Part shown: positions 50,946 through 59,978 of the stretch, one piece after another | Numbering within the stretch: the first letter of the stretch is position 1 | Layout: each line of letters begins with the position of its first letter | Assembly (NCBI RefSeq): GCF_900603025.1 | Contig: NZ_LR026975.1 | Location: 1,488,001-1,552,000, forward strand | DNA: 64,000 nt | DNA from: Mycolicibacterium hassiacum DSM 44199 | Lineage (GTDB): Bacteria > Actinomycetota > Actinomycetes > Mycobacteriales > Mycobacteriaceae | Direction of reading: 5' to 3' | Translations under genes and position numbers: made by a program | Notes under the pieces: generated by a model | What the model saw: only the letters and a program-made list of their open reading frames with translations | The model's database searches: none | Told to the model about the DNA's origin: nothing

Positions 50946-52784
50946 GTGATGGCAGACGGGGTGGGCCTCTCGATCGGCACCAGCCGGCTGACCGCCGTGG
51001 TGGTGGGTCGGAGCGCGCTGCGCCGGTCACCGGTGCTCACCCGCTACCCGCACCGGCCGGCCGAGGTCGGGGTGCCCGGGGAGAACCCCAACCTCACCGA
51101 GCAGGGGCTGGTCATCACCGACTTCGTCGACCGGGTGGGCGACCCGGTCGGCATCGTGGCCGCCGACGGCTCGACCCATCACGCCGACGCGGTGCTCGCC
51201 GATGCGCTGCGCGCGATGCTCTACGGCCTGGGCAACGGGCGTCCGCCGGCCGGTCCGGTGGGGGTGAGCCATCCCGCCCACTGGCGCCGGCCGGCCGTTG
51301 ACGCGCTGCGCAACGCGCTGGCCCGGGTCGGCGAGTTCGCCGGTCCGCCGCCGGTGTCTGTACAGTCGGACGCCGTCGCGGCGCTGACGGCGTTGCAGGA
51401 CGACCCGGGGCTGCCCGGCAGCGGCATCGTGGCGCTGTGCGACTTCGGCGGCACCGGCACCAACGTGACGCTGGCCGATGCGGGCGCCGGGTTCACCCCG
51501 CTGGGCCCGACCCAGCGGCACACGGACCTGTGCGGCGATCTGCTCGATCAGGCATTGCTCACCCACGTCATCGAGGGGCTCGCCGCGGCGGGAACCGTCG
51601 ATCTGTCCTCGACGTCGGCGATCGGCTCGCTGAGTCGGCTGCGGGCCGAATGTCGCGCCGCCAAGGAGCGGTTGTCGACCGCCACGGTGACCACGCTGAC
51701 CGTCGAGGTCCCCGGTCACCGCAGCGAGGTGCGGCTGACCCGCAACGAACTCGACGACCGGCTGCGCGGACCGCTCGACGACTTCGCCGTGGTGCTGCAG
51801 CAGGAGATGGAGCGCTACGGCGTGCGCCAGTTCGCCGCGGTCGCGACGGTCGGCGGCGGGGCGCGCATTCCGCTGGTGACTACGACGCTGTCGGAGAAGT
51901 TCCGCGCGCCGGTGATCACCTCCGCCTTCCCGGAGTTGTCGGCGGCGATCGGCGCCGGGCTGATCGCGGCGCGCGGCCCCGCCGACGTCGGTGCCACCAT
52001 GGCGGTCCCGGCGGCCGGGATCGCCGCGGGTGCCGCCGGGTTGGCCGAGGCTGCCGGGCCCGGCGACGCCACCATGAAGGCGCCCGAGGTCACGCCTGAC
52101 GAGACGGCGCAGTCGAGCACCTTCCGCGCGCTGGCGTGGTCGGAGGCCGACGACGTTCCCGACGTGGCGCCCGCCGACTCCTACGCTTACGCCGGCCCGT
52201 ACGAGGTCGGCGCCCCCGCGGACGTGCGGCCCGACATCCGGTTCGACCGCGACGACTACGACGCGCTGCCACCTCCGCCGACGCCCTGGTACCGCAGGCC
52301 GGAGGTGCTGGTCGGCGCCGGTGCGCTGGTGGTGCTGGCCGCCGTGGGCGCCACCCTGCTGCTGCTGCGGGGCGGCGGTGACGCCACCACGCCCGAGCCG
52401 ACACCGGCGACCACCTCGGCCGCGCCGGAGCAGCCCGCGCAGGCCCCGGCGCCGGAGCCGGAGCAACGGGCCCCGGTCACCCAGGCGCCGCGGACGGTCA
52501 CCCAGGTGGTGCCGCCGCCGCAGACCAGGACCGCCACCCGGCAACCGGCGCCGGCCGGCCCGCCGCCCGAGCAGCCGCTGCCGCCCAGCGAGGAGGCTCC
52601 GCCACCGGCCACCCAGGAACCGCCGGCCGAGGAACCGCCGTCGCAGACCCAGACGCCCACGTGGACGCCGCCTACCTGGACCCCGCCGACGTGGACCCCG
52701 CCCAAGCCGCCGTATTCGACGGTGCCCGGATTGCCGTGGGTGCCCGCACCGCCGGGGCTGCCCGGTCAGCAGTCGCAGCCCTAG
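50946..52784 (+). CDS. Hsp70-like ATPase with membrane anchor and Pro-rich tail (Rv2264c-like)
   Basis: 612 residues. The first 340 residues have an actin/Hsp70 ATPase fold: VGLSIGTSRLTAVVV (phosphate 1), ALCDFGGTGTNVTLADAG (phosphate 2) and AVATVGGGARIPLV (adenosine). The usual Hsp70 peptide-binding domain is missing; instead there is an acidic linker, one transmembrane helix (about 455-475) and a 130-residue outer tail rich in Pro, Thr, Gln with PTWTPPTWTPP repeats. This layout is typical of mycobacterial surface-anchored Hsp70 relatives; role unknown. Position relative to mscR suggests it is the Rv2264c counterpart. Confidence 0.75.
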   Translation: MMADGVGLSIGTSRLTAVVVGRSALRRSPVLTRYPHRPAEVGVPGENPNLTEQGLVITDFVDRVGDPVGIVAADGSTHHADAVLADALRAMLYGLGNGRPPAGPVGVSHPAHWRRPAVDALRNALARVGEFAGPPPVSVQSDAVAALTALQDDPGLPGSGIVALCDFGGTGTNVTLADAGAGFTPLGPTQRHTDLCGDLLDQALLTHVIEGLAAAGTVDLSSTSAIGSLSRLRAECRAAKERLSTATVTTLTVEVPGHRSEVRLTRNELDDRLRGPLDDFAVVLQQEMERYGVRQFAAVATVGGGARIPLVTTTLSEKFRAPVITSAFPELSAAIGAGLIAARGPADVGATMAVPAAGIAAGAAGLAEAAGPGDATMKAPEVTPDETAQSSTFRALAWSEADDVPDVAPADSYAYAGPYEVGAPADVRPDIRFDRDDYDALPPPPTPWYRRPEVLVGAGALVVLAAVGATLLLLRGGGDATTPEPTPATTSAAPEQPAQAPAPEPEQRAPVTQAPRTVTQVVPPPQTRTATRQPAPAGPPPEQPLPPSEEAPPPATQEPPAEEPPSQTQTPTWTPPTWTPPTWTPPKPPYSTVPGLPWVPAPPGLPGQQSQP

Positions 52785-52798
52785 CGGCCGCGCGCGGT

Positions 52799-53887
52799 CT
52801 AGACCGGGCGGTGCCGCTTGGTCAGCACCACCACCGCCATCGGGATCTGCTGTTCCTCGGGATCGGCGGCCATGCGTTGCGCCACGCCGGTCTCGAGCCG
52901 GTCGAAGAACTGCGGAACGCGCGGATCGGTGCGGCCGCCGTCGAGGCCGATGGCGAGCGCGTTGAACACCGCCGCGCGCAGGAACGCCGCCCACCGGGCA
53001 CCGAAGGCTCTGGCGTCCCCGTCGACGCGGTACTGCGCCCAGAACCGGTCCGGCGCGTTGAACACGTCGATGTGTTCGATCTCGAGTTGTTCGAACCGTC
53101 CGCGCGGCGCGAACGGGGAGGCGAAATCGGCGGCGCTGCGGCCGACCACCGGAATGCACATCCGGTGCAGTTCGTCGTCACTGATCAAACCGCTTGCGCG
53201 GAGCTCCTCGAGCGCATCGAGCAGACCGGCCAGCAGGGAGCGGTAGCCGAACTCGCCGTCGTCACCGACGCCCATCGTGATGACCACCAGCCGCCCGTCC
53301 TTGCGCAACTCCCGCCCGCGGAAGGCGATGAACTCGTGCCAGTCGCGCGCGGCGACCCGGGCGTGGGCGGCCCGCACCGCGTCGCCGCGGCAGTAGGCCA
53401 CGGCGATGTGATCGGGTACGGGTGCGGGAACCTTGCTCAGCCACTGGATCGCCCAGGAGCTCCAGCCCAGCATCACGCTGCTCGACGGCAGGATCTGCTC
53501 GTAGAAGGAGCGCCCGACCGCGGAGGCGAATGTTCCGGAGTCCTCGGCCAGATAGCTGTCCGGATCCTCGGCGAGGGTGCGGAACAGCGCGGTGAAGTCG
53601 TTGTCGGGAACGTCGGTGTGCACCACCAGGATCGAGTGGTCCGAGCGGGTTCGCCGCCGCAGCGTCGATATTGCCGCACCGACCGGCAGCAGTGCGTTGT
53701 GTCCGGTGGCCGCACCGTAGTCGGCGATGACGATCGGCTGCGGCGCGGCCGGCACCGGCACCGTCGCGGCGGCCTCGGTGAACCGCGCGATGGCCTCGGG
53801 CAGACCGGCCGCCTGCAGCCGCGAACTCGCGGCGTAGCCGGCGCTGCCTTTGGGTTCGGGGCGCACGACGATGCTGGATTCGAACAT
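52799..53887 (-). CDS. SABATH-family carboxyl methyltransferase
   Basis: 362 residues resembling the SAM-dependent carboxyl methyltransferase (SABATH) family best known from plants (salicylate, jasmonate, indole-acetate methyl esters). Seen: IVIADYGAATGHNALL (SAM-binding, about residues 50-65), SILVVHTDVPDNDFTALF, SSWAIQWLSKVP and ALEELRASGLISDDELHR. It would methylate the carboxyl of a small acid. The ATG at 53887 is chosen. It is monocistronic, convergent with the Hsp70-like gene, and is not part of the Rv2264c-Rv2249c order, so it may be acquired. Confidence 0.7.
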   Translation of the reverse strand: MFESSIVVRPEPKGSAGYAASSRLQAAGLPEAIARFTEAAATVPVPAAPQPIVIADYGAATGHNALLPVGAAISTLRRRTRSDHSILVVHTDVPDNDFTALFRTLAEDPDSYLAEDSGTFASAVGRSFYEQILPSSSVMLGWSSWAIQWLSKVPAPVPDHIAVAYCRGDAVRAAHARVAARDWHEFIAFRGRELRKDGRLVVITMGVGDDGEFGYRSLLAGLLDALEELRASGLISDDELHRMCIPVVGRSAADFASPFAPRGRFEQLEIEHIDVFNAPDRFWAQYRVDGDARAFGARWAAFLRAAVFNALAIGLDGGRTDPRVPQFFDRLETGVAQRMAADPEEQQIPMAVVVLTKRHRPV

Positions 53888-53980
53888 CGCGACCTCCCCA
53901 GCTGTGCCAACCAGTACCGACGGTAGTCCACGACAGGATTTGTGTCTCGGGACCCTACCGGCGCATGCGAAACTGCGGCC

Positions 53981-54547
53981 ATGAGCCTCGCACCGCGCAC
54001 CGCGATCGTAAGCTCGGTCGGCACGGTGGTGGTGTCCGCGCTCGGGTTCGTCGTGGTGCTTCTGTTGAACGCGTTCGTGCTCGACGACTACGACGCCTTC
54101 GGGGAAGTCGACATCCCGGGGACGGCGAGTCTGGAGCTGCCCGCCGGCGAGGTGACCGTCAACTTCCACACCGTGGTGCGGCAAAGCCAGGCCGACGGCG
54201 CCCTGCCGGTGCCGGAACTGCAGATGTCGATCACTCCGCCGGAGGGTGTCGCCGAAGCCGAAGTGATTCCGAGTCCCGGTGCCACGACGACGATCAACAG
54301 CGACGCCTGGGTGCGGGTGTGGCAGGTGCGCACCCGGGCGGCCGGCGTCCACCGGATCGCCACTGACGGCGCGGTCGACGGCTACATCGCCCCGCGGCTG
54401 GCCTTCGGCCGCGACGACACCCGGGCCTGGCTGGCATGGGTGTTCGGCGCCGGGTTCGGTGTGGGGATGATCGCGCTGGGCCTCGCCGTGTTCTGGCACA
54501 TCCGTACCACCAGTTCGGCGAACACCGGCGAACGCGGGCCGGACTGA
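53981..54547 (+). CDS. Two-helix membrane protein with extracytoplasmic domain
   Basis: 188 residues: an N-terminal helix (about 10-30), a soluble beta-rich domain (about 35-140, ITPPEGVAEAEVIPSPG) facing outside, and a C-terminal helix (about 146-168) with a short polar tail. Function unknown. It lies between the methyltransferase and the mscR pair, and stops 20 bases before the converging hydrolase. Confidence 0.6.
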   Translation: MSLAPRTAIVSSVGTVVVSALGFVVVLLLNAFVLDDYDAFGEVDIPGTASLELPAGEVTVNFHTVVRQSQADGALPVPELQMSITPPEGVAEAEVIPSPGATTTINSDAWVRVWQVRTRAAGVHRIATDGAVDGYIAPRLAFGRDDTRAWLAWVFGAGFGVGMIALGLAVFWHIRTTSSANTGERGPD

Positions 54548-54566
54548 ACGGAGTGCGGCCGGGGCG

Positions 54567-55196
54567 TCAGTAGCCCCGCGCCACCCACTCGTCGTAGTGG
54601 ACGATCTCGTCGCCGATCGTGGTCGAGTCGCCGTGACCGGTGTAGACGACGGTCTCGCCGGGCAGCTTGCCCAGCCGGCCGGAGATCGACTCGAGGATCG
54701 TGGGGAAGTCCGAGTACGAGCGGCCCGTCGCACCCGGCCCGCCCTGGAACAGGGTGTCGCCGCTGAACACCGCGTTGAGTTCCGGCGCGTACCAGCACAC
54801 CGAGCCGGGGGAGTGCCCCGGGGTGTGCAGCGCCTTGAGTTCGGTGCCGGCCACCCGCAGCGTGTCCCCGTCGGCGACACCGCGGAAATCCTTGTCCGGG
54901 TGCGTCATCCGCCACAGCACGTCGTCGCCGGGATGCATCAGCACCGGCGCGTCCAACTCGACGCCGAGCTGGGGGGCGACGGTGACATGGTCGTTGTGGC
55001 CGTGGGTGCACACCACCGCCACCACGTGCCGGTTTCCGACGGCCGCCCTGATGGGCGCGGCGTCGTGGGCGGCGTCGAAGACGATCACTTCCTTGTCGTC
55101 GCCGACCAGCCAGATGTTGTTGTCGACCTCCCAGGTGCCGCCGTCGAGGCTGAAGGTGCCGTGGGTGACGACGCGCTGAATGTGCCCGGCGCTCAC
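54567..55196 (-). CDS. Metallo-beta-lactamase-fold hydrolase paired with mscR (Rv2260-like)
   Basis: 209 residues of the MBL-fold hydrolase family: THGHNDH is the HxHxDH metal motif, [10 protein letters not shown] and SGDTLF supply further ligands, and GHGD the last. The GTG at 55196 overlaps the mscR stop by 4 bases, so it is translated with it. In mycobacteria this pair suggests hydrolysis of the thioester made by MscR (S-formylmycothiol), completing formaldehyde detoxification; that step is inferred. Confidence 0.85.
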   Translation of the reverse strand: MSAGHIQRVVTHGTFSLDGGTWEVDNNIWLVGDDKEVIVFDAAHDAAPIRAAVGNRHVVAVVCTHGHNDHVTVAPQLGVELDAPVLMHPGDDVLWRMTHPDKDFRGVADGDTLRVAGTELKALHTPGHSPGSVCWYAPELNAVFSGDTLFQGGPGATGRSYSDFPTILESISGRLGKLPGETVVYTGHGDSTTIGDEIVHYDEWVARGY

Positions 55197-56278
55197 AGCA
55201 CCACCACCGATCGCAGCACCTCGCCGCGGTGCATTTTCTCGAACGCGGCCTCGATGTCGCCCAGCCCGATGCGTTCGGTGACGAACTTGTCCAGCGGCAG
55301 CCGGCCCTGCAGATGCAGGTCGACCAGGGTGGGGAAGTCGCGTTCGGGCAGGCAGTCGCCGTACCACGACGACTTGAGCGACCCGCCCCGGGAGAAGAAG
55401 TCGATCAGCGGCATCTCCAGCTTCATGTCGGGCGTCGGAACACCCACCAGCACAACGGTTCCCGCGAGATCACGGGCGTAGAACGCCTGCTTCCAGGTCT
55501 CCGGCCGGCCCACCGCGTCGATCACCACGTCGGTGCCGAAACCATCGGTCAGCTCCTGGATCGCCTCCACCACATCGGTGGTGCGGGCGTTGATGGTGTG
55601 GGTGGCGCCGAACTGGCGGGCCCACTCGAGCTTCTTGTCGTCGGTATCGACCGCGATGATCTTCTTGGCGCCGACCAGCGCCGAACCCGCGATCGCCGCA
55701 TCGCCCACACCGCCGCAGCCGATCACCGCCACGGTGTCGTCGCGGCTGACCCCACCGGTGTTGATCGCCGCGCCGATGCCGGCCATCACGCCGCAGCCCA
55801 GCAGCCCGGCGACGGCCGGGTCGACCGACGGATCGACCTTGGTGCACTGGCCCGAGTGCACCAGCGTCTTCTCGATGAACGCCCCGATGCCCAGCGCGGG
55901 GGTCAGCTCGGTGCCGTCGGTCAGCGTCATCTTCTGGGCCGCGTTGAAGGTGTCGAAGCACAGGTGCGGCCGGCCGCGCTTGCAAGCCCGGCACTGACCG
56001 CACACCGCACGCCAGTTGAGGATCACGAAATCGCCGGGCTCGACGCTGGTCACACCCGCACCGACCGCTTCGACGACGCCGGCCGCCTCGTGCCCGAGCA
56101 GGAAAGGAAACTCGTCGTTGATGCCGCCCTCTCGGTAGTGCAGGTCGGTGTGGCACACCCCGCAGGCGGTGACCTTGACCACCGCCTCACCCGGACCGGG
56201 GTCGGGGACGACCACATCCACGACCTCGACTGGTTCTCCCTTCTTGCGTGAGATCACGCCGCGCACCGTTTGGCTCAT
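55193..56278 (-). CDS. mscR: S-(hydroxymethyl)mycothiol dehydrogenase / S-nitrosomycothiol reductase
   Basis: 361 residues of the zinc alcohol dehydrogenase superfamily. Catalytic zinc ligands are in CGVCHTDL and GHEAAGVVE; the structural zinc uses the four Cys of [15 protein letters not shown]. The NAD-binding [15 protein letters not shown] is at about residues 185-200. Near-identical layout to Rv2259 (MscR/AdhE2). It oxidises the formaldehyde-mycothiol adduct and can reduce S-nitrosomycothiol. First gene of a two-gene operon with the MBL hydrolase. Confidence 0.9.
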   Translation of the reverse strand: MSQTVRGVISRKKGEPVEVVDVVVPDPGPGEAVVKVTACGVCHTDLHYREGGINDEFPFLLGHEAAGVVEAVGAGVTSVEPGDFVILNWRAVCGQCRACKRGRPHLCFDTFNAAQKMTLTDGTELTPALGIGAFIEKTLVHSGQCTKVDPSVDPAVAGLLGCGVMAGIGAAINTGGVSRDDTVAVIGCGGVGDAAIAGSALVGAKKIIAVDTDDKKLEWARQFGATHTINARTTDVVEAIQELTDGFGTDVVIDAVGRPETWKQAFYARDLAGTVVLVGVPTPDMKLEMPLIDFFSRGGSLKSSWYGDCLPERDFPTLVDLHLQGRLPLDKFVTERIGLGDIEAAFEKMHRGEVLRSVVVL

Positions 56279-56453
56279 GCGTACAACTTAACCGGTACCG
56301 GCCGAATCTTCACGCTCAGGGAACATCGATTCACGAGAGGAAACGCAAGTCCCGGCCGAACGGGTCTGGAGAAAATTCTCGGCTCGGGCGTGAACCAACC
56401 GGTGGGTCCGTCCGTCGTGCCGAGTGATCATCCACTCGACGAAAGGGCTACCG

Positions 56454-57547
56454 ATGACCCTCACCACCGATTCCCGTACCCGCAACGATATTTCGGCCGC
56501 CGAGACGGCGGAGGCGTTCGCCGAACGCATGATCGGCGTCATCGACGCCGCCAGCCTCGCGCTGCTGATGTCGATCGGTCACCAGACCGGGCTGTGGGAC
56601 ACCCTCGCCGGCCTGCCGCCGTCCACCAGCGCACAGATCGCCGGCGCCGCCGGGCTCAACGAGCGCTACGTGCGGGAATGGCTCGGCGGGGTGGTGACCG
56701 CCCGGGTGGTCGACTACGACCCCGCGGCCGGCGTACACCCTGCCGGCGCAGCGGGCGGAGGTGCTGACCCGGGCCGCCGGACCCGACAATCTTGCCCGGC
56801 TCGCGCAGTACATCCCGCTGCTCGGCGAGGTGGAGCAGCGGATCATCGAATGCTTCCGCTCCGGCGGCGGGCTGCCGTACTCGGAATACCCCCGGTTCCA
56901 GGCGCTGATGGCCGAGGAGAGCGGGGACGTGTTCGATGCCGCGCTCATCGACGTCGTGCTGCCGATGGTCGACGGCGCCCACGAACTGCTGCGCGCGGGA
57001 GCGGACGTGGCCGACATCGGCTGCGGCAGCGGGCATGCGATCAACCTGATGGCCCGGGCGTTCCCGGCGAGCCGGTTCACCGGCTACGACTTCTCGCCGG
57101 ACGGGCTGGCGGCCGGCCGCGCCGAGGCCGCGCAGCTGGGGCTGACCAACGCCACGTTCGTCGCGGCCGATGTCGCACGGCTCGACATCGCCGAGAATTA
57201 CGATTTGATAACGGTTTTCGATGCGATCCACGACCAGGCGGATCCGGCGGCGGTGTTGGCCAACATCCATCGCGCGTTGCGCCCGGGCGGCCGACTGCTG
57301 ATGGTCGACATCAAGGCGTCGTCGCGGCTGGAGGACAACATCGGCAAACCCCTGGCCACGCACCTGTACACGATGTCGACCATGCACTGCATGAGCGTGT
57401 CGCTGAGCAGTGGCGGTGCCGGGCTCGGCACCTGTTGGGGCCATCAGCTGGCGACGTCGATGCTGGCCGACGCGGAGCTTCACCGACGTGCAGTGCCGCG
57501 AGATCGAATCCGACCCGATCAACAGCTACTACGTGGCCCGCAAGTAA
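56454..57547 (+). pseudogene. Methyltransferase with N-terminal helix-turn-helix (Rv2258c-like), two frameshifts
   Basis: Three reading frames in series give one continuous protein of about 363 residues. Frame one (56454 to about 56733): dimer/HTH part with MLSIGHQTGLW-like sequence and [20 protein letters not shown]. Frame two (about 56734 to 57475): [16 protein letters not shown] and the SAM motif [20 protein letters not shown]. Frame three (57476 to 57547): [20 protein letters not shown] and the stop TAA. Shifts fall near 56733 and 57475. Two independent shifts suggest a pseudogene; sequencing error is the alternative. Position next to mscR matches Rv2258c. Confidence 0.75.
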
Positions 57548-57557
57548 CCTCGGCGCG

Positions 57558-58382
57558 ATGAGCGCGCTCGATGTCATCGCCGACTGGCCCGTCACCAACG
57601 CTGCCGCCGCGGTGATCGGGCCGTCCGGTGTGTTGGCCGAATACGGCGACGCGCGGCGGCGTTTCGCGTTGGCGTCGGTCACCAAACCACTGGCGGCGCG
57701 CGCCGCGCTCATCGCGGTCGAGGAGGGTGCGGTGGAGCTGGACACCCCGGCCGGGCCGCCGGGCGCGACGGTGCGGCATCTGCTGGCCCACACCGCGGGC
57801 TACTCGATGCAGGAGGCCACCACCGTCGCCCGGCCCGGCCGCCGGCGGGTCTACTCGAACTACGGTTTCGCGGTGCTGGCGCAGACGATCGAGCAGGCGA
57901 CCGGGATCGAGTTCACCCGGTACCTGACCGAGGCGGTGTTCGACCCGCTCGGGATGGCCGACACCACGCTCGACGGCGGCGCGGCCGCCGCCGGGTACGG
58001 CGCGGTGTCGACGGTCGCCGACCTCGCCCGGTTCGCCGGCGATTTGCTGCGTCCGGTCACGGTGTCGGCGCAACTGCACGCCGAGGCGACCTCGGTGCAG
58101 TTTCCCGGCCTGGATGGGGTGCTGCCCGGGTTCGGCGTGCAGCGCCCCAACGACTGGGGGCTGGGGTTCGAGATCCGCGACGCCAAATCGCCGCACTGGA
58201 CCGGGTCGGCCAACTCGCCGGCGACCTACGGGCACTTCGGCCAGTCCGGGACGTTCCTGTGGGTCGACCCGGTCGCCGATCTGGCCCTGGTGGTGCTCAC
58301 CGACCGGGCGTTCGGCGACTGGGCGTACGCGCCGTGGCCGGCGTTAGCTGATGAAGTCCTGAGAGAATTCGGGGCGGACTAG
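57558..58382 (+). CDS. Beta-lactamase/class C-like serine hydrolase (Rv2257c-like)
   Basis: 274 residues of the beta-lactamase/transpeptidase-like fold. Nucleophile in SVTK (SxxK, about residue 40), YSN (YxN, about 98), and HFG in place of the KTG box near residue 225. No signal peptide, so it is probably a cytoplasmic esterase or peptidase rather than an antibiotic-degrading enzyme. It begins 10 bases after the methyltransferase remnant. Confidence 0.8.
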   Translation: MSALDVIADWPVTNAAAAVIGPSGVLAEYGDARRRFALASVTKPLAARAALIAVEEGAVELDTPAGPPGATVRHLLAHTAGYSMQEATTVARPGRRRVYSNYGFAVLAQTIEQATGIEFTRYLTEAVFDPLGMADTTLDGGAAAAGYGAVSTVADLARFAGDLLRPVTVSAQLHAEATSVQFPGLDGVLPGFGVQRPNDWGLGFEIRDAKSPHWTGSANSPATYGHFGQSGTFLWVDPVADLALVVLTDRAFGDWAYAPWPALADEVLREFGAD

Positions 58383-58488
58383 CGCAACATGCGCATCACA
58401 AGGCACAATGGAAACGCATGACATGGCTGTAATTCGGTTTCGCCAGGTCGTTGGGGAAGACGTCCCTCGTGGAGCCGAAGGAGCAGCT

Positions 58489-59001
58489 ATGCGTGCAGCG
58501 AACCAATTCGCCGACGCGACGACAGGTGTGGTGTACATCCACTCCTCTCCCGCGGCGGTATGCCCGCATGTCGAGTGGGCGTTGTCGTCGACCCTCAACG
58601 CGCGGGCGAACCTGAAGTGGACGCCCCAGCCGGCGATGCCGGGGCAGCTGCGTGCTGTCACCAACTGGGTCGGACCGGTGGGTACCGGGGCGCAGCTCGC
58701 CAACGCGCTGCGCGCCTGGTCGGTGCTGCGCTTCGAGGTGACCGAGGATCCGAGCCCGGGCGTGGACGGCCACCGGTGGTGCCACACCCCGCAGCTGGGG
58801 CTGTGGAGCGGGCCGATGAGCGCCAACGGCGACGTGATGGTCGGCGAGATGCGACTGCGCGCGCTGATGGCCGAGGGGCCCGATGTGCTGTTCAGCGAGC
58901 TGGACACCGTGCTGGGCACCGCCTGGGACGAGGCGCTGGAACCGTTCCGCGACGGCGGCGAGGGTGCGGAGGTCAGCTGGCTGAGCCGCAGCGTCGGCTG
59001 A
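58489..59001 (+). CDS. DUF3145 protein (Rv2256c-like)
   Basis: 170 residues: NQFADATTGVVYIHSSPAAV begins the conserved domain, VEWALSST and LKWTPQPAMPGQ follow. DUF3145 is restricted to actinobacteria and has no assigned role. The ATG at 58489 with AAGGAG 5 bases upstream is clearly better than the upstream ATGs at 58408 and 58423. Confidence 0.8.
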   Translation: MRAANQFADATTGVVYIHSSPAAVCPHVEWALSSTLNARANLKWTPQPAMPGQLRAVTNWVGPVGTGAQLANALRAWSVLRFEVTEDPSPGVDGHRWCHTPQLGLWSGPMSANGDVMVGEMRLRALMAEGPDVLFSELDTVLGTAWDEALEPFRDGGEGAEVSWLSRSVG

Positions 59002-59033
59002 CCTGATAGGGGATCAGCGTCGGCGGGCCGGGG

Positions 59034-59978
59034 TCAGGACCTTGGGGTGAGGATCCGCAGTGCCCCCGGCACCGCCGACACCTGCACCGGCAACGGGCAC
59101 ACGTACTCGCCGTCGGCGTAGGCGTTGATCCCGGGACAGTCGACGGTGACCGTGTGCGCCCGTTCGGTGCGCACCTCGTCGAGCTCGACGTGGGTGCCTT
59201 TGAACACCGTGGGGAACAGCCGGACCAGTTTGGTGCGCGACGCCGTCGCCACCATCGTCACGTCGAGCAGCCCGTCGCCCGGGTCGGCGTGCGGGCAGAT
59301 CCGCATCCCGCCGCCGTAGCTGCGGGTGTTGCCGAGCGCCGCCAGCGTCAACTCGGTCTCCAGTTCACGCCCGTCGAAGCTCAGCCGGAACGGCAGCAGC
59401 CGCAGTTTCGACAGCTCCGCGACCATGGCCAGGTTGTAGCGCATCCGCCCGTGCGGCCAGCGCATCCGGTTGGTGCGGTCGGTGACCAGCGAGTCGAACC
59501 CGGCCGCCATCACCGTGCCGAACCATCTGTCGGTGCCGTCGGCGCCCCGGATGCGGCCCAGGTCGATGACGCGAGTGCCGGCGCCGTCGGCGCCGAGGAT
59601 GGCGTCGGCGACGACGTCGGCGGCGGCCTCCGGATCCTTGGTGGGGATACGGAATTCGCGCGCATGGTCGTTGCCGGTGCCGGCCGGGATAATGCCCAGC
59701 GGGACCTCGCCCTGAGCCAGCACCTGCAGCGCGAGCGACACGATCCCGTCCCCGCCGACCACCACCAGCGCGTCCATCCCGCGGTCCAGCGCCGCCTCGA
59801 CCAGCCGGCGGGCGTGATCGGCGTCGGTGCCGGCGATCGCGACCACATCCACCCCGCGGCGCTGCAGCCGGGCCACCGCGCGCTCGGCGGCGTGCGGGGC
59901 GCTGCCGTGCCCGGACGCGGGATTGGTCAACAGTGTCACCCGGGCGGTCCCGCTTGATGTCCCGCTCGATGTGGTCAT
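59034..59978 (-). CDS. Diacylglycerol kinase-family lipid kinase (Rv2252-like)
   Basis: 314 residues. Catalytic GGDG loop in VVVGGDGIVSLALQ (about residues 73-86) and GIIPAGTGNDHARE; the C-terminal domain ends with DCPGINAYADGEYVCPLP. Rv2252 was reported to phosphorylate diacylglycerol and affects phosphatidylinositol mannoside levels, so this protein probably recycles diacylglycerol to phosphatidate at the membrane. The ATG at 59978 overlaps the FAD oxidase stop by 4 bases (ATGA): one operon. Confidence 0.85.
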   Translation of the reverse strand: MTTSSGTSSGTARVTLLTNPASGHGSAPHAAERAVARLQRRGVDVVAIAGTDADHARRLVEAALDRGMDALVVVGGDGIVSLALQVLAQGEVPLGIIPAGTGNDHAREFRIPTKDPEAAADVVADAILGADGAGTRVIDLGRIRGADGTDRWFGTVMAAGFDSLVTDRTNRMRWPHGRMRYNLAMVAELSKLRLLPFRLSFDGRELETELTLAALGNTRSYGGGMRICPHADPGDGLLDVTMVATASRTKLVRLFPTVFKGTHVELDEVRTERAHTVTVDCPGINAYADGEYVCPLPVQVSAVPGALRILTPRS

